NCBI GenBank assembly: GCA_017591395.1 | Contig: WEDG01004631.1 | Coordinates: 62,001-126,000, forward strand | DNA from: Schistocephalus solidus | Taxonomy: Eukaryota; Platyhelminthes; Cestoda; Diphyllobothriidea; Diphyllobothriidae | Length of the DNA: 64,000 nucleotides | Direction of reading: 5' to 3' | In this document: piece after piece, positions 44,460 to 57,159 of the stretch | Layout of the letters: each line of letters opens with the position of its first letter | How positions within the stretch are numbered: the stretch's first letter is position 1 | Made by a program: the position numbers and the translations under genes | The notes under the pieces: model-generated | What the model was told of the DNA's origin: nothing | What the model saw: only the letters and a program-made list of their open reading frames with translations | Database searches by the model: none

Positions 44460-44900
44460 ACGCGTTCAAGGCAAGACATGTTGACACAGAGTGGTTGACG
44501 AACTTCAACCCAAATATTTATATGAGATTCCACTGTACGGAGATAAAGCTTTATTCCGATTGATGACATTCAAGATAGCAATTAATTTCTGAAGAACTTA
44601 AAAGGCTGAAATTTAAAAACCAGCATATGTACTACAAAGCAAACGGGGAACGCAAGAAGACCAACCGGTGATCTGAAACTCCCACAGCTTTCTCACACAG
44701 GGGCAGAATATCACGAAACATGGGTATGGGCCTTTAGTTAGGACATATGTTGATATTAAGGTGTATAATGTAACATCTGTATATACTACTGACTGTTTGT
44801 CAGCATTTTACTTAATATTACTTTGCTACCTTACTGTCGCTGATGGACTTTGGCCCAAATATTCCTACAACTTTTCCGTCTGTGCCTATGAATGTTGGCA
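44460..44900 (+). repeat. R4 fragments
   Basis: 'gagtggttgacgaacttcaacccaaat' at 44492 matches the 12901 region. 'gggcctttagttaggacatatg' at 44728 and 'ttggcccaaatattc' at 44850 match other R4 copies. Two short direct repeats, 'caattaatttctgaagaactta'-like, lie at about 44395 and 44580. Confidence 0.45.
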
Positions 44901-45069
44901 CCAAACCTCAGCTGACGACAGTCATCTAACACGTCATTACACCGTCTCAATAATAGTAGCCGCGGGGATGCTTGATCAATCAGAAGCAAGACTGAAACAG
45001 GTGACTTCAGGACTGAGGTTAGAAGTGTTTTCTGTGCAATTTGTGGGTTGGTCGCGCGAATGATGCGAT

Positions 45070-47185
45070 TAATCCAAGCGTATCGTACAAATCAAATCCT
45101 GGTCTTGAACGCACCTTCACTGTTGGGATGTATTGATAGATTTCGGGTGATAGTGGCATTGGTGTACAGCGTTCGAAACCTGCGTGTCTAACTTTTACTT
45201 TTATCAGCGCAATTTTGAGAGACATTCTCAATACCTGCGGTTCTGTGCAAGACTTTTCCAGATCTCTGGGTTTATTTTGAGGCAATAAGGAGACGTCATA
45301 CCTGTCTACCATATTTAAGAGTATCCGATATCATGTCCTCACAGGACATTTTGTGGCATGTAGTCATCGGCCGCCCTCATTATACGATGATCCTACCACA
45401 GTCGGATTGGTTTTGGAAGTAGAAATATGCTCAGTAGGTTTTTTGACGTGCGATTTGCGCACTCGAGTGGGCTTGATTTTGTTGTAGACAGCATAAGGAA
45501 AATCGCTTGAGTTTTTCAGGTTGCTAAGTAGTTTTTAGAAGATAAAATCCCACTTATTCTGTGTTTCCATCTTCGGATGAAGACATGATAACTTCAAACT
45601 TAATAATGTGAAGCTTCAAAGGTTTTCCATGGCATTGGAGATCCGAGCCATAAGCGCGTCAACGATTTTGAGTCCGTAAGATGGTACTTGCATTCTCGTC
45701 ATAAGGACTTATATGATTATAAGCATACAACTAATTCCCATTGTTTTGGTATTTATTGTCAATGTCTGCATTACCTTATCAGGAGATTGTTATCGGTTTT
45801 GCGGAAATTATGAGTGTGCAGAAGGTTATGGATAGATAACCACCTAATTCAAAGATTTATGTCATCCGTAATACCTCAAAGATAAACACCTTCTCTGTAA
45901 CTTCTGTCTGCAGACGTGGAACGTACAGGGTTATAAGATTTTCTTATTTACTCTGGAAAACGATCTTACTATATGTTACCGTAGGTTTAATGTCTGGCTC
46001 TCTTTTCCTGAAGTAGCGGGACAAAAAGATCAGATCTGTTGTCCCATTACTTTATTGAAAGGCAGTTATAATTTTTTGACAGGGTTCTTACTATAAGGGA
46101 AGATTTCGCCGGTACTGTTAAGAATGGAGAATCTTGCGCAACTTTCACAGGATAACTGGAAAAAATTTAGTTGTCAAAATATTCCGGCAATTGTCCTTGT
46201 CATCACATCCTTCGAAAAAAATAATGCGAACCTGTTGATAAGTTGAGAAGCAGTGCATCCTGAATCTTAGACTGGTATACAGTAAAAGTTCAGAAATATT
46301 TAGTCATTCGTCGCATATTCCTGATCTTTTACAGGAGCGCTGGACAAATGAGGTCAGTTCGATCCTCCAACTGATAAAGTCTATGAATGCTTTCTTCGCA
46401 AACTGTGTGTAGATCAACAGTTGAGTTTTCGTTCCAATATACTAGATTACGTGATTTCTCTATCAGTTTGGCTTATATAAGTAAAACTGGTGGTGCATTT
46501 CCAGTGTGCTGGAGCCTCAATCTGTCTGGTGGTTCGGGAAAAAGTTTATTTTTACATTTCGATTTAAGCCACTTATGATAAAAATTAAGTTGTTATTAAC
46601 CATCTACCTCAATCTCTGTTTCAGTTGACGGGGAACCAGTAGAATGTGACTCCGTTATGTACGCTGTTCACATCCAAGTAGATCCAATAGATTCTGTTTT
46701 TATGATAAACTGTTATTGCAATTGTTTTGTTGTTTTTGAGGGTATATCTGATAACTTCGATAGGATCATAATCTCAGAAGAAGAAACAGATGGTTAAGAA
46801 AACCGACCAGTATTCTCTTCTCTATTTATCCAGAATTAGAAAATGCATCCTCGTTCGTAAAACATGCTTCTTTCAAAGCAATGATTATTGTCTTATAAGT
46901 TCAATATTCACGTGTTAAGTACTCTAGCAAACATGAACACAGATTTCTCAACATCTTCGCACATGGAAAAAAGATGAAATGTGCAGTTCTATCGCTAAGA
47001 CTTACGTTTATCTTCGATTTGAGGCCAAAAAAGTGAAGCCCCTCGTTACGGAGCATTGATTTTGTTTGTAGAGTGAACACGTTTGGCCAATCACGTTTGA
47101 CCCTGGTGATGTGGCTAATTCGTCGACCACCTCCCTTCTTTTCGCGTAAACACGCGTTAATTCAGTGAACTGGCAGTTGGTCACG
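45070..47185. other. AT-rich, no recognised gene
   Basis: Frames at 45019-45312 (-) and 46387-46578 (+) have no support. Probably intergenic or intronic. Confidence 0.3.
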
Positions 47186-47190
47186 TGTAT

Positions 47191-47212
47191 AGTGTGTGTG
47201 TGTGTGTGTGTG
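47191..47212. repeat. (GT)n microsatellite
   Basis: About eleven GT units. Confidence 0.9.
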
Positions 47213-47214
47213 AA

Positions 47215-49940
47215 GTACAACTGTCTTCAAAGCAAATAAACATAATCCATCCCTAATCACCAAATGGTTAGCCTGAATGCCAGCTTCAGTCAGCAGGGAA
47301 TTTGGCAGTGTCAGGATTTCCTCACGTGTTACCTGACAGGCTTATAGTCTGCTGAGGGTGGAGATTCTGCCAAAGGAATCCCTTAATATTGATAGAATGG
47401 TCTTAAAAATATACTCTCATCTTAGCACTTCCATATGAACTAAATCAGGAGAAACAGGTCATCTATACCACCTAAATAAATGAAATATGTTCAGCGCACA
47501 ATTGCTTCTACGGAGACACGCAGAGTAAATAGCAGACTGCCAGTTTAAATCAGAGAAAGTTTTTTATGACATGTATTCAGCTAAAGCATCAGTTAATCGT
47601 CAGAAAATATATGGCCATGGAAAGTTGTCCTTCAACTGCCAACAACTGTTTTTTATGATAGTATTTTTTAATACTTATTTCTTCTTATTCACGATTCATT
47701 TTTGAAAATGAGTTTGAAAATTTCTCTAGAGTAAGCGGGAAATTATTGTAAAATAATTTGCATGAATATCAGCTCAGGAATTTAGATATGTAGTTTTCTT
47801 CCAATTATTTTCAGTGTTTGATTTTTGCAGTAGCCATTTCGGAACTTTGGTTTTCGCATTTAATGAAACATAAAATAGCCCCACATTTAAAACACCCGTA
47901 GCTGCAAGCGTGTGTGTAAACAACGTTCCTTAATTTAGGTCTACAGACCACTAATTAGTCTGTGGACTCTCAAAAAAGGACCGTGTTCGCGTCTAAGACA
48001 TTTTATCTGACAGTGTGGCGTGACTTTACTGTACCCGAGACGAAAACTTAATTTGGAACCTGGCTCCCAAACGAACAGTAAACATTGTTTTACATCTAGG
48101 GCAGAGCTTGGAGACTTTGGCACTGCCAATGTCAATTTGGATATTCAGTCCAATTTGGGCAGCATGATAAGTAAGGCCTTCATAAATAAATTCGCGACAG
48201 ACATGCGATATAATCTCCTGCTTCACAATCCATGCTCATAGGTGTGAGGCATACCTTTGTTGAGCCATGGATCTCGGAGAGGATAGTTCAGACAGTTTGT
48301 ACACCATAGTACTTTTCTTTGGGTACAGTGCTTCAGGTGATGTTTGATTTCTCATCTCGAAAGTGAGGGACCTTAAAAAATTCCCCCCTTTATTATCTTC
48401 TCGGTGTCAGTGTATGCTATAAAGCCGGGGAAAAAGAAATCTTTATATTTTATGTGGCAACGTGCTAAGGATTTACTTCTTTTCGTATCGTTAAAATTTA
48501 ATCGTAATGTTATGAAGTAATGTTGGGAGAATTCAGGGATTACACGATTACAAATTAAGTAAGAAGTATAGAATTTAAAACTTTATTCATAAATATTGAA
48601 TGACCTTGTTTGGGGAGATAGGTTGGTTGGGTTGATATCGTTCTCGAAGACCATGGCATTGTGAGGGGGTTGCATGTTGTCACACGCTCAAGATGCAGTG
48701 TGGTCTGGGGATTGATTTCAGTTTCATTAATTTCACATCGGAAGCGCGTCTGTTACATGACATTAGGTTGTACTTCAAATGTGTACAAAGACCTTTCCCT
48801 ATTACTTTTACACGATTTTTCTAAAACAGAAACATTGACATGGCTTTTGTGTCGCGTGGTGAGGTCAGCAGTTTGAGTTCCACTGCTGGCCTAAAGGCCC
48901 TGACGCCTTAGATATAAGTTTACATATTTTCCCAGATTTTTGGTAGGGGTCACAAAAATGACCTCTAACACAATTGGTTAGTGGCTGATTGTGAGCTGCA
49001 TGGCCAAGGTTTATGCGGCAGCCCACCAAAATCTGATTTTGCTTAAATTGATTTCAAAAACGACATAACCCGATGTGCAGGTCGTACCGAGACTGCAAAG
49101 AGTCAGGTCAGAAGAAGGTATCCTTCCTTCCCGTTGCGCCAACTGTCATCACGCCCTCCGGAGGTCAGTACCGATGGAAGATAGACCAGTCATCGGCGTG
49201 AAAGACGGTCACCGTTAGTAATGCTTTCATGACCTGTATCATAAGCTGTCAGGTCTGGTGACGCGTTTACTGACTTCCTTCCGATTGTGTGACACTATAG
49301 CGGTAGGGCCAAATTGAGGCCCCAATGATGAGCCAGAATTGTGGTGCGATTGATGTGTGATTCATTTGATACCGGGGCAGAAGCCATAGGTGGTACACGC
49401 AAGATGGGCAATGCATACCTAACCCATATATATATCAAAAATTATTGAAGCAAAAAGAGTTTGGTTCTGTCCTTCTGAAACTCACTCTTAACTACCTTGA
49501 GTGGATTGAATGGTTTCCGCTCCGGGTGGAAGCTCAATGCGTGTTATAAATATAAACATACTATCGCGAGGAGTCACCATATAGGTGGATGCCTGGAGGC
49601 CGCGATACAGGCCCGACCAGTCACTGCGTCCGAATTGCCAGCAGCCTCGACTCGAGCCTTTCATCGGAACATTAAACAAATAAAGAGAGACAGTGCGGTC
49701 ACTGCTACGCATGTCTGTCCCTCGTGATTAGTTTCGTGGATGAATCAGCATCACTCACTTGGAGCTAGTTAAGTGCTTCCGGCGGTAAACTTCTGAACCA
49801 TTCGCGTTTGAAACTTTAGGTTAATTAGCATATAATAACGGGGATAGCTCAAACATTCTGGGATCGCAAAGCTTCGCATAAGTCAAATTGTTATATCCAT
49901 CGTAATCACAGGTTGTCAAAAACTATAAGAACTACTTGTT
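47215..49940. other. No secure gene; repeat scraps
   Basis: Overlapping opposite frames at 47941-48241 and 49488-49727 cannot be assigned. The latter region is GC-richer and open on both strands, as in an old dispersed element. Near 48850-49040 there are tRNA-like words (gcagtttgagttccactgc) without a complete unit. Confidence 0.25.
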
Positions 49941-49960
49941 AATACTTTGAAATAATATTT

Positions 49961-50146
49961 GTGAATCGGAGTTTCCTTCTCGCAAACCAACAAGGATCTG
50001 CAAAGGCGTGTCAAACAATTATAAAAGAGGGCTCCGCAGACCTCATTTCCATTGCAAAACATGAATGTTCTTGCAAGCCACCTCCAGCAAGTGACCTCAG
50101 CTTTGACAAACAGCATGCGAAAATGCTGCTATCATCTGTATTCCAG
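49961..50146 (+). CDS. Candidate internal exon, unrecognised
   Basis: Open frame with protein-like composition ending at a consensus donor TTCCAG|GTACGT (50146/50147, phase 0). The 3' boundary is the strongest evidence. The 5' boundary is unclear: AG sites at 49994 and 50005 are possible but pyrimidine-poor. Encoded residues include SFLLANQQGSAKACQTIIKE, a cysteine-rich HECSCKPPP and SFDKQHAKMLLSSVFQ. No family is recognised. The minus-strand frame 50011-50292 is a shadow. Confidence 0.4.
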
Positions 50147-50386
50147 GTACGTAAATTTGTTTCCAGTATACTATGAGCTTGTTTTGAAAATCTAGGCAAA
50201 AGGAAATTTTGAAGTTCTTCCCACACATGTTCTTGGTCGAACGATATGGCAATAAAAGTGGAAGTCACATGAGACGGAGATTGGACCAACACGCCCTATT
50301 CATTTTAGAGGACTACAAAGTGCGCAAATATAACTTGAAAGAAGGCCTCTTTTTCATACCCCAATGTGCATCTAATGGGTAAGTAC

Positions 50387-50783
50387 GATGTGTATGGCCG
50401 CCTAATCAGGACATGACAATAGAAGTTGCCCACTCTGCATGTAGTGTTGCGCCCAATTCCTGGGAACTTCCACTCGGGTTAAGGTACAGGCCAAAGCTAA
50501 GTTTAGGGTTTAGTTTGAGATTTTGGTTAAAGTCAGATTAAGGGTGAAGGTAAGAAGTTTGTTAAGAGTTTATGTTTGGATTCGTCTAAACTGTAGGATC
50601 CAGGTTTAGGTTAGGGCTTGGGTGAAGATTAAGGTTACTGGTTAGTTTTATGTTAAGATTACTGTAAGGATTAAGCTACAAGAATTTTACCCTTCCCGAA
50701 ATTTATCGCAAGGCCACCAATGTTGAAAAGGTAGAGCGTTCTCATTCATGTGTCCTCATTAGGTGGCCAAATGAGACATCCGT
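50387..50783 (+). mobile_element. TIR element with telomere-like core, copy B
   Basis: The left end (50387-50418) reads gatgtgtatggccgcctaat, then caggacatg. The right end (50748-50783) reverse-complements to gatgtctcatttggccacct, then aatgaggacac, so the ends are imperfect inverted repeats. The interior 50478-50660 is degenerate GGTTAAGG/TTAGGG-type sequence. The right subterminal block cccttcccgaaatttatcgc, then aaggcc (50690-50715), is the reverse complement of copy A's left block. No coding capacity. Confidence 0.75.
50478..50660 (+). repeat. Degenerate telomere-like repeats
   Basis: Units such as ggttaagg, gtttaggg, gattaaggg and ggttaggg, interspersed with mutated spacing; core of the TIR element copy B. 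Confidence 0.7.
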
Positions 50784-50789
50784 AAATTT

Positions 50790-51265
50790 TTGGATATCCA
50801 CCTAGTGGAATTACTTAGTAAGCTCTATTTTACGCTGATGAACAAGCACTACCACAGTATGTATGACTTCCTTAACAGCTTTTATTTTTAGAAAATCTCT
50901 CTGTTTAAAAACTAGTAGTCAGAAACGTATGCAAGGAAAATCCATGTAAAATTATCACAAATCTTTGACCTTTACTAAGACAACAGTACCATGACAACCA
51001 TGCCAACCACAATCACTATTATAGAATTTCCCTATAAGGGCACTTGCAAGACCCATTTAGTTTACTTGTGCAACCAATGAACAGTTGTAGATTGAATTCG
51101 GAACTAAATATTTTTAAAAGATTTCGACAAATTTAAACAATGTGACTCAATATCAAATCGTGAAAGCCTCAGTGACTTCGGTAGGAGTCGGACTCAGGGC
51201 AGAAAGGGCGTGGATTGGCTATAACCAACACTTTACTCATTTCAGTTAAAGACTCTTTGTTGTGG
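50790..51265. other. No recognised feature
   Basis: No open frames of note and no repeat family recognised. Confidence 0.35.
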
Positions 51266-51269
51266 TCTC

Positions 51270-51380
51270 ATAACTCAGGCGCTTAAAACGTTGGCTGTAC
51301 TCAAGCTGGGCCGTTCGTAACGTGGTTTCAATATCCAGCAAGGCTAGCGAGTATTTCACAATTGGGTGTTCCTTGTCTCA
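51270..51380 (+). repeat. Second tRNA-like family, copy
   Basis: 'cataactcaggcgcttaaaacg', 'ttggctgtactcaag' and 'ggctagcgagtatttcacaattgg' match the copy at 8195-8290 in order. Confidence 0.55.
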
Positions 51381-51384
51381 ATTT

Positions 51385-52240
51385 TTTCTACGGACGACAA
51401 AACTTTCTTCTGTAAGCATCTAGCAAAAATAGATCACGCAACCACCTGGCGGGCTTTTGAAATTGAGCCGCCATCTTTTCCGCTCTCCATTCGCATGTGA
51501 AATTTCTTATGTCGGTTAGCCTATTTGACCCATTTTATACCGATTCTTAACTTTATTTGTTTTTTTGAACAACAGAAATGAGGTCATCGGCGCACGACGC
51601 TGGCACAGTTTTGAAAGAAGTCCAATTTGGTCGATATTTTGATACGCATTCAAGAATGATTCTTCATGAGGTTAATATGTGCATTCTTTGACCATTTGTT
51701 TGTGATCTTCCGGTTTTGTGTGGCTTGTGTTCCCAACCTTATTCACGATGAATGGAGGACATTTTTTGCTGAAAGTTTTGGAATTTTAATTTCAAAATAA
51801 AGCGTAACTCTCTCTCTCTCTTAAGATGCGTCACACAAGAGTTGGTGAAACCGAAGCTGATGTCCTGCTCAAATACTGCAATTTGCTTACAGTATTTCGG
51901 GCTGTTTAATTTGCGAAAATGGCAAATTATTCCAAAACTTATCGGCATTCGGAAAAACTAATACTTAAGTAAGGTACGAAAGCGCACTATGGGAAACAGA
52001 AAACAATGAAAAGCATTAATTTTATCCAAAGGACAGAAACAAACCGTAGGATGTCGTAATTCTAACTCAGGGTTGTAAACTATCGCAATGGGTTAATTCA
52101 GCAGCACGAGGCAGTTCAAACTTCTTTCATGATCAAAATGTATGCTACTTATGAATGGGGCTTGTTCTTTTGTATATGCGTGGAAAATTCCATAAATGCA
52201 GAAAATAGGCAGCTTTCCTTTTATGTCAGCAATGTGTAAC
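51385..52240. other. No recognised feature
   Basis: Contains a short (CT)n run at about 51810-51824. The frame 51739-51948 (-) crosses it and is not credible. Confidence 0.3.
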
Positions 52241-52242
52241 AG

Positions 52243-52312
52243 TCCAGAGTTTTAATTATTGCAACATTCATGAGGGAAGACGCTAAGAAATTGGAAAGTC
52301 TATTGACCTCAG
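52243..52312 (+). CDS. Possible small exon, unrecognised
   Basis: Flanked by 'aatgtgtaacag' (AG at 52241-52242) and a donor CTCAG|GTGAGC. The frame is open: SRVLIIATFMREDAKKLE, then SLLTS, phase 0 in and phase 1 out. The frame also stays open beyond the donor to 52476, which weakens the case. Too short to identify. Confidence 0.25.
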
Positions 52313-52319
52313 GTGAGCT

Positions 52320-52850
52320 CTCCGAGACACAGCACCCAAACTTTGAAGTACGTTATAGTGCACCTTGGGTCTCAGGTCTCCCTCATCCACGTCTTTTTTT
52401 CTTAATACTGAAGGTTAAAGCAGTTAACCATTTGCCACTTTGGAAATTTTTGGAGGTTTCATTTAAAAAAGTATGAACAAATGAAAGCTAATTTTCCAAG
52501 TTTAGGATCTTTTACTGACGAAGAAGAGAGCATTATTAGTCGAACGACCGTCTGTGCGGCCGGTAGGCCCTCAGGTCCAATAGAAAGTGCGAATGTTTCT
52601 TTCCCTCTATAACTCGTGATAGATCGGTTTGCGCCACTCTTACGTAACTAAATACTCCCGAGCTCAGCAGACATGCTGCGAGCCGTTAATAAAGTACGTA
52701 GGAGGTCGCCTGACGACCAAATGAAGCGAGGTTGCGACCTTGAGCGTGCAGTCCAGGAAATAAGATAAAAATCACTTCTCCTGTGTTCTTTCCTTTCTCA
52801 CTAAACCAACTAACATGCGATTCCATTTTTCAAGATAGAGGCAGGATCAC
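52320..52850. other. No recognised feature
   Basis: Nothing identified. Confidence 0.3.
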
Positions 52851-52994
52851 TAGAATATGAGATTAATTAGTCTGATGTTTCAGCTTCTCTCTCAAACCCA
52901 TCTTCAGAGACGTTCGCACAAAAGCGTAATATGGGGCACAATGGGCGCAGAGTACGGTTGCAGGTTAGCACACCCTCATTTCTTTTTGACACCC

Positions 52995-53245
52995 GGCACA
53001 GACAACTGAGGGAAGAGAGAGTGAGAGTGCGGTAGCTGCAGCGCAAGTCTACTTTCACTCAAAAATAATGTACGTGCAAATCACCGTCCCTGTACCACCA
53101 TGCTTTGGAGCTCATGGTGGGCGTCGTCAAAAGCGACGGTCGAACTGTCGTTTGATTTTACGCCATATTGAATTGCGCCGTAGTTGCAGTACACTACGCC
53201 AGCCGGTACATTCATCATCATCGACTGCCAGGCTACAGGGGGTGG
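52995..53245 (-). repeat. R3 copy, minus strand
   Basis: 'gagagtgagagtgcggtagctgcagcg', 'caaatcaccgtccctgtaccaccatg' and 'gacggtcgaactgtcg' are the reverse complement of the unit start at 57205-57330. The open frames here (52867-53058, 53068-53295, 53127-53468) are by-products. Confidence 0.7.
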
Positions 53246-53324
53246 ACACTTCATTGCTGCTCGGTAGGAAGAAGAGAGTGCGAGACCGATCCTGATCTAA
53301 CCATTCTAGAAGCATTTTTATAAA

Positions 53325-53420
53325 TGCAGCAGCAGAAACATCAACGAAACATTCGTTTGGGTTTTTAACTAGCCTGTCGGTAGTACGACATCCCATCTCT
53401 GCCATATATATTGATATATG
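53325..53420 (+). repeat. R4 fragment
   Basis: 'gcagcagcagaaacatcaacg' and 'gtttgggtttttaactag' parallel 13110-13160. Confidence 0.5.
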
Positions 53421-53738
53421 AAGAAAGAAGGCTCGTAGGAAAATTGAAGTGAACGCGTGAATTTTCAAGCTAGTTTCACCGACTCGTCGTCAGAGGAAAT
53501 GAGAAGTGAGAGTTGGGATTATCGCACTGGAGAGTTTTGGGCACAGAGGTTACATTGACAGACTGACGCCATGGGGTGTTGGGAGGACGTGAATCGTGTT
53601 ACGAGAGCTGTCATATGTGAAGGGAAAGGTGCTGAAGTTTTGATAGAAAGTCACGTGGCGGGGATGCAGAATCAGTGAAGTTACACTTGGCTGAGCACGG
53701 ATAAGCCATTGTTGTTTTAAGGTGGACGGAATGCAACA

Positions 53739-53757
53739 ATATATATATATATATATC
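53739..53757. repeat. (AT)n microsatellite
   Basis: About nine AT units. It gives the Ile-Tyr run in the minus frames 53550-53796. Confidence 0.9.
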
Positions 53758-53879
53758 AGTATTACCCATCGCATCTTCTTGAACGTATAACAACACGCCG
53801 TTGGTCTTTGTCTAAAAGACAGCAGGATGGATTACCAAAAAAACAAGAGACACTGGCGTTTCCATTCCTGGCAGAGAGC

Positions 53880-54320
53880 TGTGCCCACACCCTAGGATTC
53901 GAACCTGGATTCACTGCTCTTTCAGAGTTTACGAGTCACAGACCGGTCGTCTTGTCGGTTGTGATCAAGAAAATTGTCAGTTTGGCAGTCGCTATCGCTG
54001 CGGTCCAACGCGTGTCCACAGTATTGAAGTGCGAATTAGTACATAATGATTGAAGACTAGCTCAGCATCCACCTCACTCTCCCTTTCTTCATCCACCTGA
54101 TTTCGGTAGGACGACTTCTGCCGGAATCATGTCTGATCTTCTTACTTTTTTGGTGGGCCGCTGAGGGAGGGAAGGTGAGAGTTCTAGGCCATTGTTCTTT
54201 GTCACCAATTCGGGAATATTAACTGCTGTTGGAATTGCAGTCATCGATCGGGTTACAGGACATGCTCGTCCTATTGTGCCTTCTACTAGTGAGTTGTATT
54301 CATGTCCACCAGAGCAGTTT
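53880..54320 (-). repeat. SINE fragments, minus strand
   Basis: A tRNA-like B box in reverse (aggattcgaacctgg, 53891) with 'cgtcttgtcggttgtgatc', then separately a hairpin-module scrap (54195-54300: cgggaatattaactg, cgatcgggttacaggacatgctcgtcc). Eroded pieces of the hammerhead SINE family. Confidence 0.5.
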
Positions 54321-54826
54321 ATATTGACCAATGTCAATGCTGACAATCATCTGTAAAGTGCATTCAGTCAATTCTAGGAAATCACATGTCCGCTTTTTAG
54401 CCTTTTTGACCTACTTATATCCTTATCTCTGGAACGATTTTGATAATAAAATGGCATTAAGGTCTAATTAGTAACGCAGGTTTTCAAATACGCTCCCAGC
54501 ACTGAGCAAAAGCTCAGAATCACACTGTGAATATAAGTGCGGAAGTTTTTAATTCTGAAACCTGCACGAGGGAGCGCAAACAAGAAAGGCGCTTCTGTGC
54601 GTGTGTGTGCCAATGTAGCCATTCACTCACACTCGAACGTGCTCCGATGTGTACAATCTGCTCCGGGAGGAACAATGCATTCGTCTTTGGGCTGGTTTAT
54701 TTGAATTGTAGAGCTGATAATTTTTGTTAAACCCTCAGAAGTAGTGCCATGTGTACCGGAACCAGAAATCTGATCATTCCGTGTTCCAAACCACTCTGCG
54801 TATTTAGAAACAGGCAAACCCTAGTA

Positions 54827-54998
54827 ATATTAGTAGAAGTAGTAGTAGTAGTAATAGTAGTAGGAGTACTTGCAAGGGTAATAGCAGTAGTAATAGGAGT
54901 AGTAATAAAAGCAGTGGTATTAGTAGTAGAATTTTTAGAAGTACTGGTGGTATTATTATTATTAGTAGTAGTAGTAGTAGTTTTAGTAGTAGCCAAAT
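54827..54998. repeat. Imperfect (TAG/GTA)n trinucleotide repeat
   Basis: Dense tagtag/aatagt units with interruptions over about 170 bp. It produces artefactual poly-Val (+) and poly-Leu or poly-Thr (-) frames. Not a gene. Confidence 0.9.
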
Positions 54999-55238
54999 GG
55001 AGGTTGAAAGAAATTCAGATTCATTTAACGCTTCTAAGTTCAACGCTATACAATTGAACTACAGTATATTGACTAATTTTAAAAGAACACTCGCCAATCA
55101 GGTTATAAGTCATTCGCGCTGCGTTGCGAATGTGCGCCCTCAGCCAGTCACATAACGACTAGTTTTGACACAGGCGGGAATACTGATTAATGTGGGAACT
55201 CACAAGGAGCGTAACGTCTCTGTGCTAGGATCGCTGAC

Positions 55239-55460
55239 TTATGAGTTTATTTTTTTAAGATGGTCTTTCTTCGTTTTACACCACCTACGTGCAAACTCTG
55301 CCCGGTGAACAAATGCAGCGTTTGTCGTCAACAAGAAGCATATGGCTTCGAGCTTCTGTGAGCGCTTGAGTACTGCCTTTGTATGCATCCAACGGCAGGA
55401 CCTATCCTTTCTGTGAAATAGGATTGGTGTTCTGATGACCGCAACACAGTGAATCATCAT
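55239..55460 (-). CDS. Basic open frame, unrecognised
   Basis: ATG at 55460 followed by 73 codons to TAA on the minus strand. Strongly basic (MHTKAVLKRSQK, RWCKTKKDHLKK). Composition is coding-like, but there are no splice signals or known motif. It could be a fragment of a mobile element protein. Confidence 0.25.
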   Translation of the reverse strand: MMIHCVAVIRTPILFHRKDRSCRWMHTKAVLKRSQKLEAICFLLTTNAAFVHRAEFARRWCKTKKDHLKKINS

Positions 55461-55464
55461 AAAC

Positions 55465-57155
55465 CCCTTAAGTAGCCGGAGTAATTATCCCCTGCAGACG
55501 GAGCCATCAGTGGAAAATCTGTGTGAACTTCAAGCCACAGTGCAGGACAATAGTTTCCGCGGTGGCTTTGGTGCATGTCTGCAGCAGCTTGGCACACAGA
55601 CAATTTTTTCTGAAACCTAGATCGCTTAAGGTCTACTGGTAGGTTAGCGGCGGATTTACCCGTTGTCTACTCGGTGCAACCATATGCTGGCATTTTCCGA
55701 ATGTGTAATACACGGTCTACAAGGATCTTCCCTTTTCACTAACCTGAGGTAACATTTAAATCTCACGTAACGAAGCAAAAGGACCATGACAAGATACGAA
55801 ATGAGGCACGTCCAGTCTGGTGGTGTTACTGCAGATCAGTCAACAATCGGTGGCGGCGGTGGTGAAGCGCTGCAGGATTCGTGAACATGGTTTCAACTTC
55901 CAGTATGCTAAAGTTCAGTTTAACTGGAAGCATTGCACTACAATACAGACGTTCGATATCTCACTTACTGATCCGCCAGTGAATCTCAACTAACCAAAAC
56001 GTGTGAGCCCGAGCAGATGAGCCACGAACGCAAGTCACAGCGATATTTTGGCTGCCAAAACGCTCATAAACTCCACTGTCGCAGTGGTTATCACGCGGTG
56101 CGCGGGTTTCATACCTCTGGTCAGGTGAAGTCCGCACTTCCCATCCAACTGCCGCCAAAGTGACGGTCAGTCCAACGGACGTACGGGGTCGGAAAGAACT
56201 CCACAGGCCGCGAAGTCCAGCAGGCATGATGACTCTTGAGTGTACGGAATGATATTTTTCCACCTTTGAGAGTTTGAACGTGTTGGTAAAAGTAGCACCG
56301 GTGCAGGAGGCATTTGCGCATGGTATGTCTGACTAAGTGCGCAAAACGAGATACACAATGCGCCAATCGGGGACAGCCAGTGCCCCATTAGGTGGGCGGG
56401 TGCGTGACTGCGAATGAAAATGTTTATTTCAAAACGAAAATATGCTCTTTCTTCCCCCTCACGCTCTCTTCACGCCTCCCTCCCCCCCCCCCAACCATCG
56501 ATGACTTGACTGGTCGAAAAAGGACTTGGATACAATGCCTGGCAAAGCTAACCAACCTGTTCTTTCGTGCTGCGTATGAGCTGGTTCGTGTTTCTACACG
56601 TATTCCACCACTAAGCGAAGAGATCTGAGTTCTTACCGAAATGGGAACTCCTCGTTCCAAAGGAGGAATGTGTTACCTTAGAAACCATTTAAACCTGGTG
56701 TGATAAAACGTTGTGGTAGTTTTTAGTGGAATTTGCCTGCGTAGCATAAGGACCTGAGCACTTTACCTGAGCAGAATACACATAGCACTATTTTTTTGCT
56801 TTTCAGTGTTCCAATGGCCTGTCCGAATAAACCCGATAGGAATGAGTTGAGGCTTGGTCGCTAACATTGTGCAGAACTCTTGTCCACCGTGTAACTCGCA
56901 TATTCCGGAAACCAAAGACTGTCATTGTGGCTGCCGTAGGGGTAGTGCCAGCACTACCTGACCCTGTGTTGAATCCACATACTCGTCAGCTGGCAATCTG
57001 CTAGATAACGACCATCAGCGTGTTTTTATACGTTCAAGCAGATTCGAGTTAGGATGTCGACCAATTACCTAAGATGTAAGGAGAACAGGTAAATTAGGAT
57101 CAGTCTCACTCTCTCTGTAGACTGGCAGGTGACTATGAGGAATTAACCAACTGGC
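55465..57155. other. No secure gene
   Basis: GC-richer than the 10-50 kb part of the window. Frames at 55961-56388 (-) overlap each other, and 56392-56660 is open on both strands. A run of C (cccccccccc) lies near 56481-56491. A segment at 56548 shares words with 22550. Confidence 0.3.
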
Positions 57156-57159
57156 GTTG

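Noticed and set aside
50833..50842. CTGATGA at 50834 as a ribozyme core
   Set aside because: No stem II, GAAA or stem I partner in reach.
54749..55057. Poly-valine and poly-leucine/threonine frames on both strands
   Set aside because: They are translations of an imperfect TAG/GTA trinucleotide repeat; no start, splice or domain evidence.
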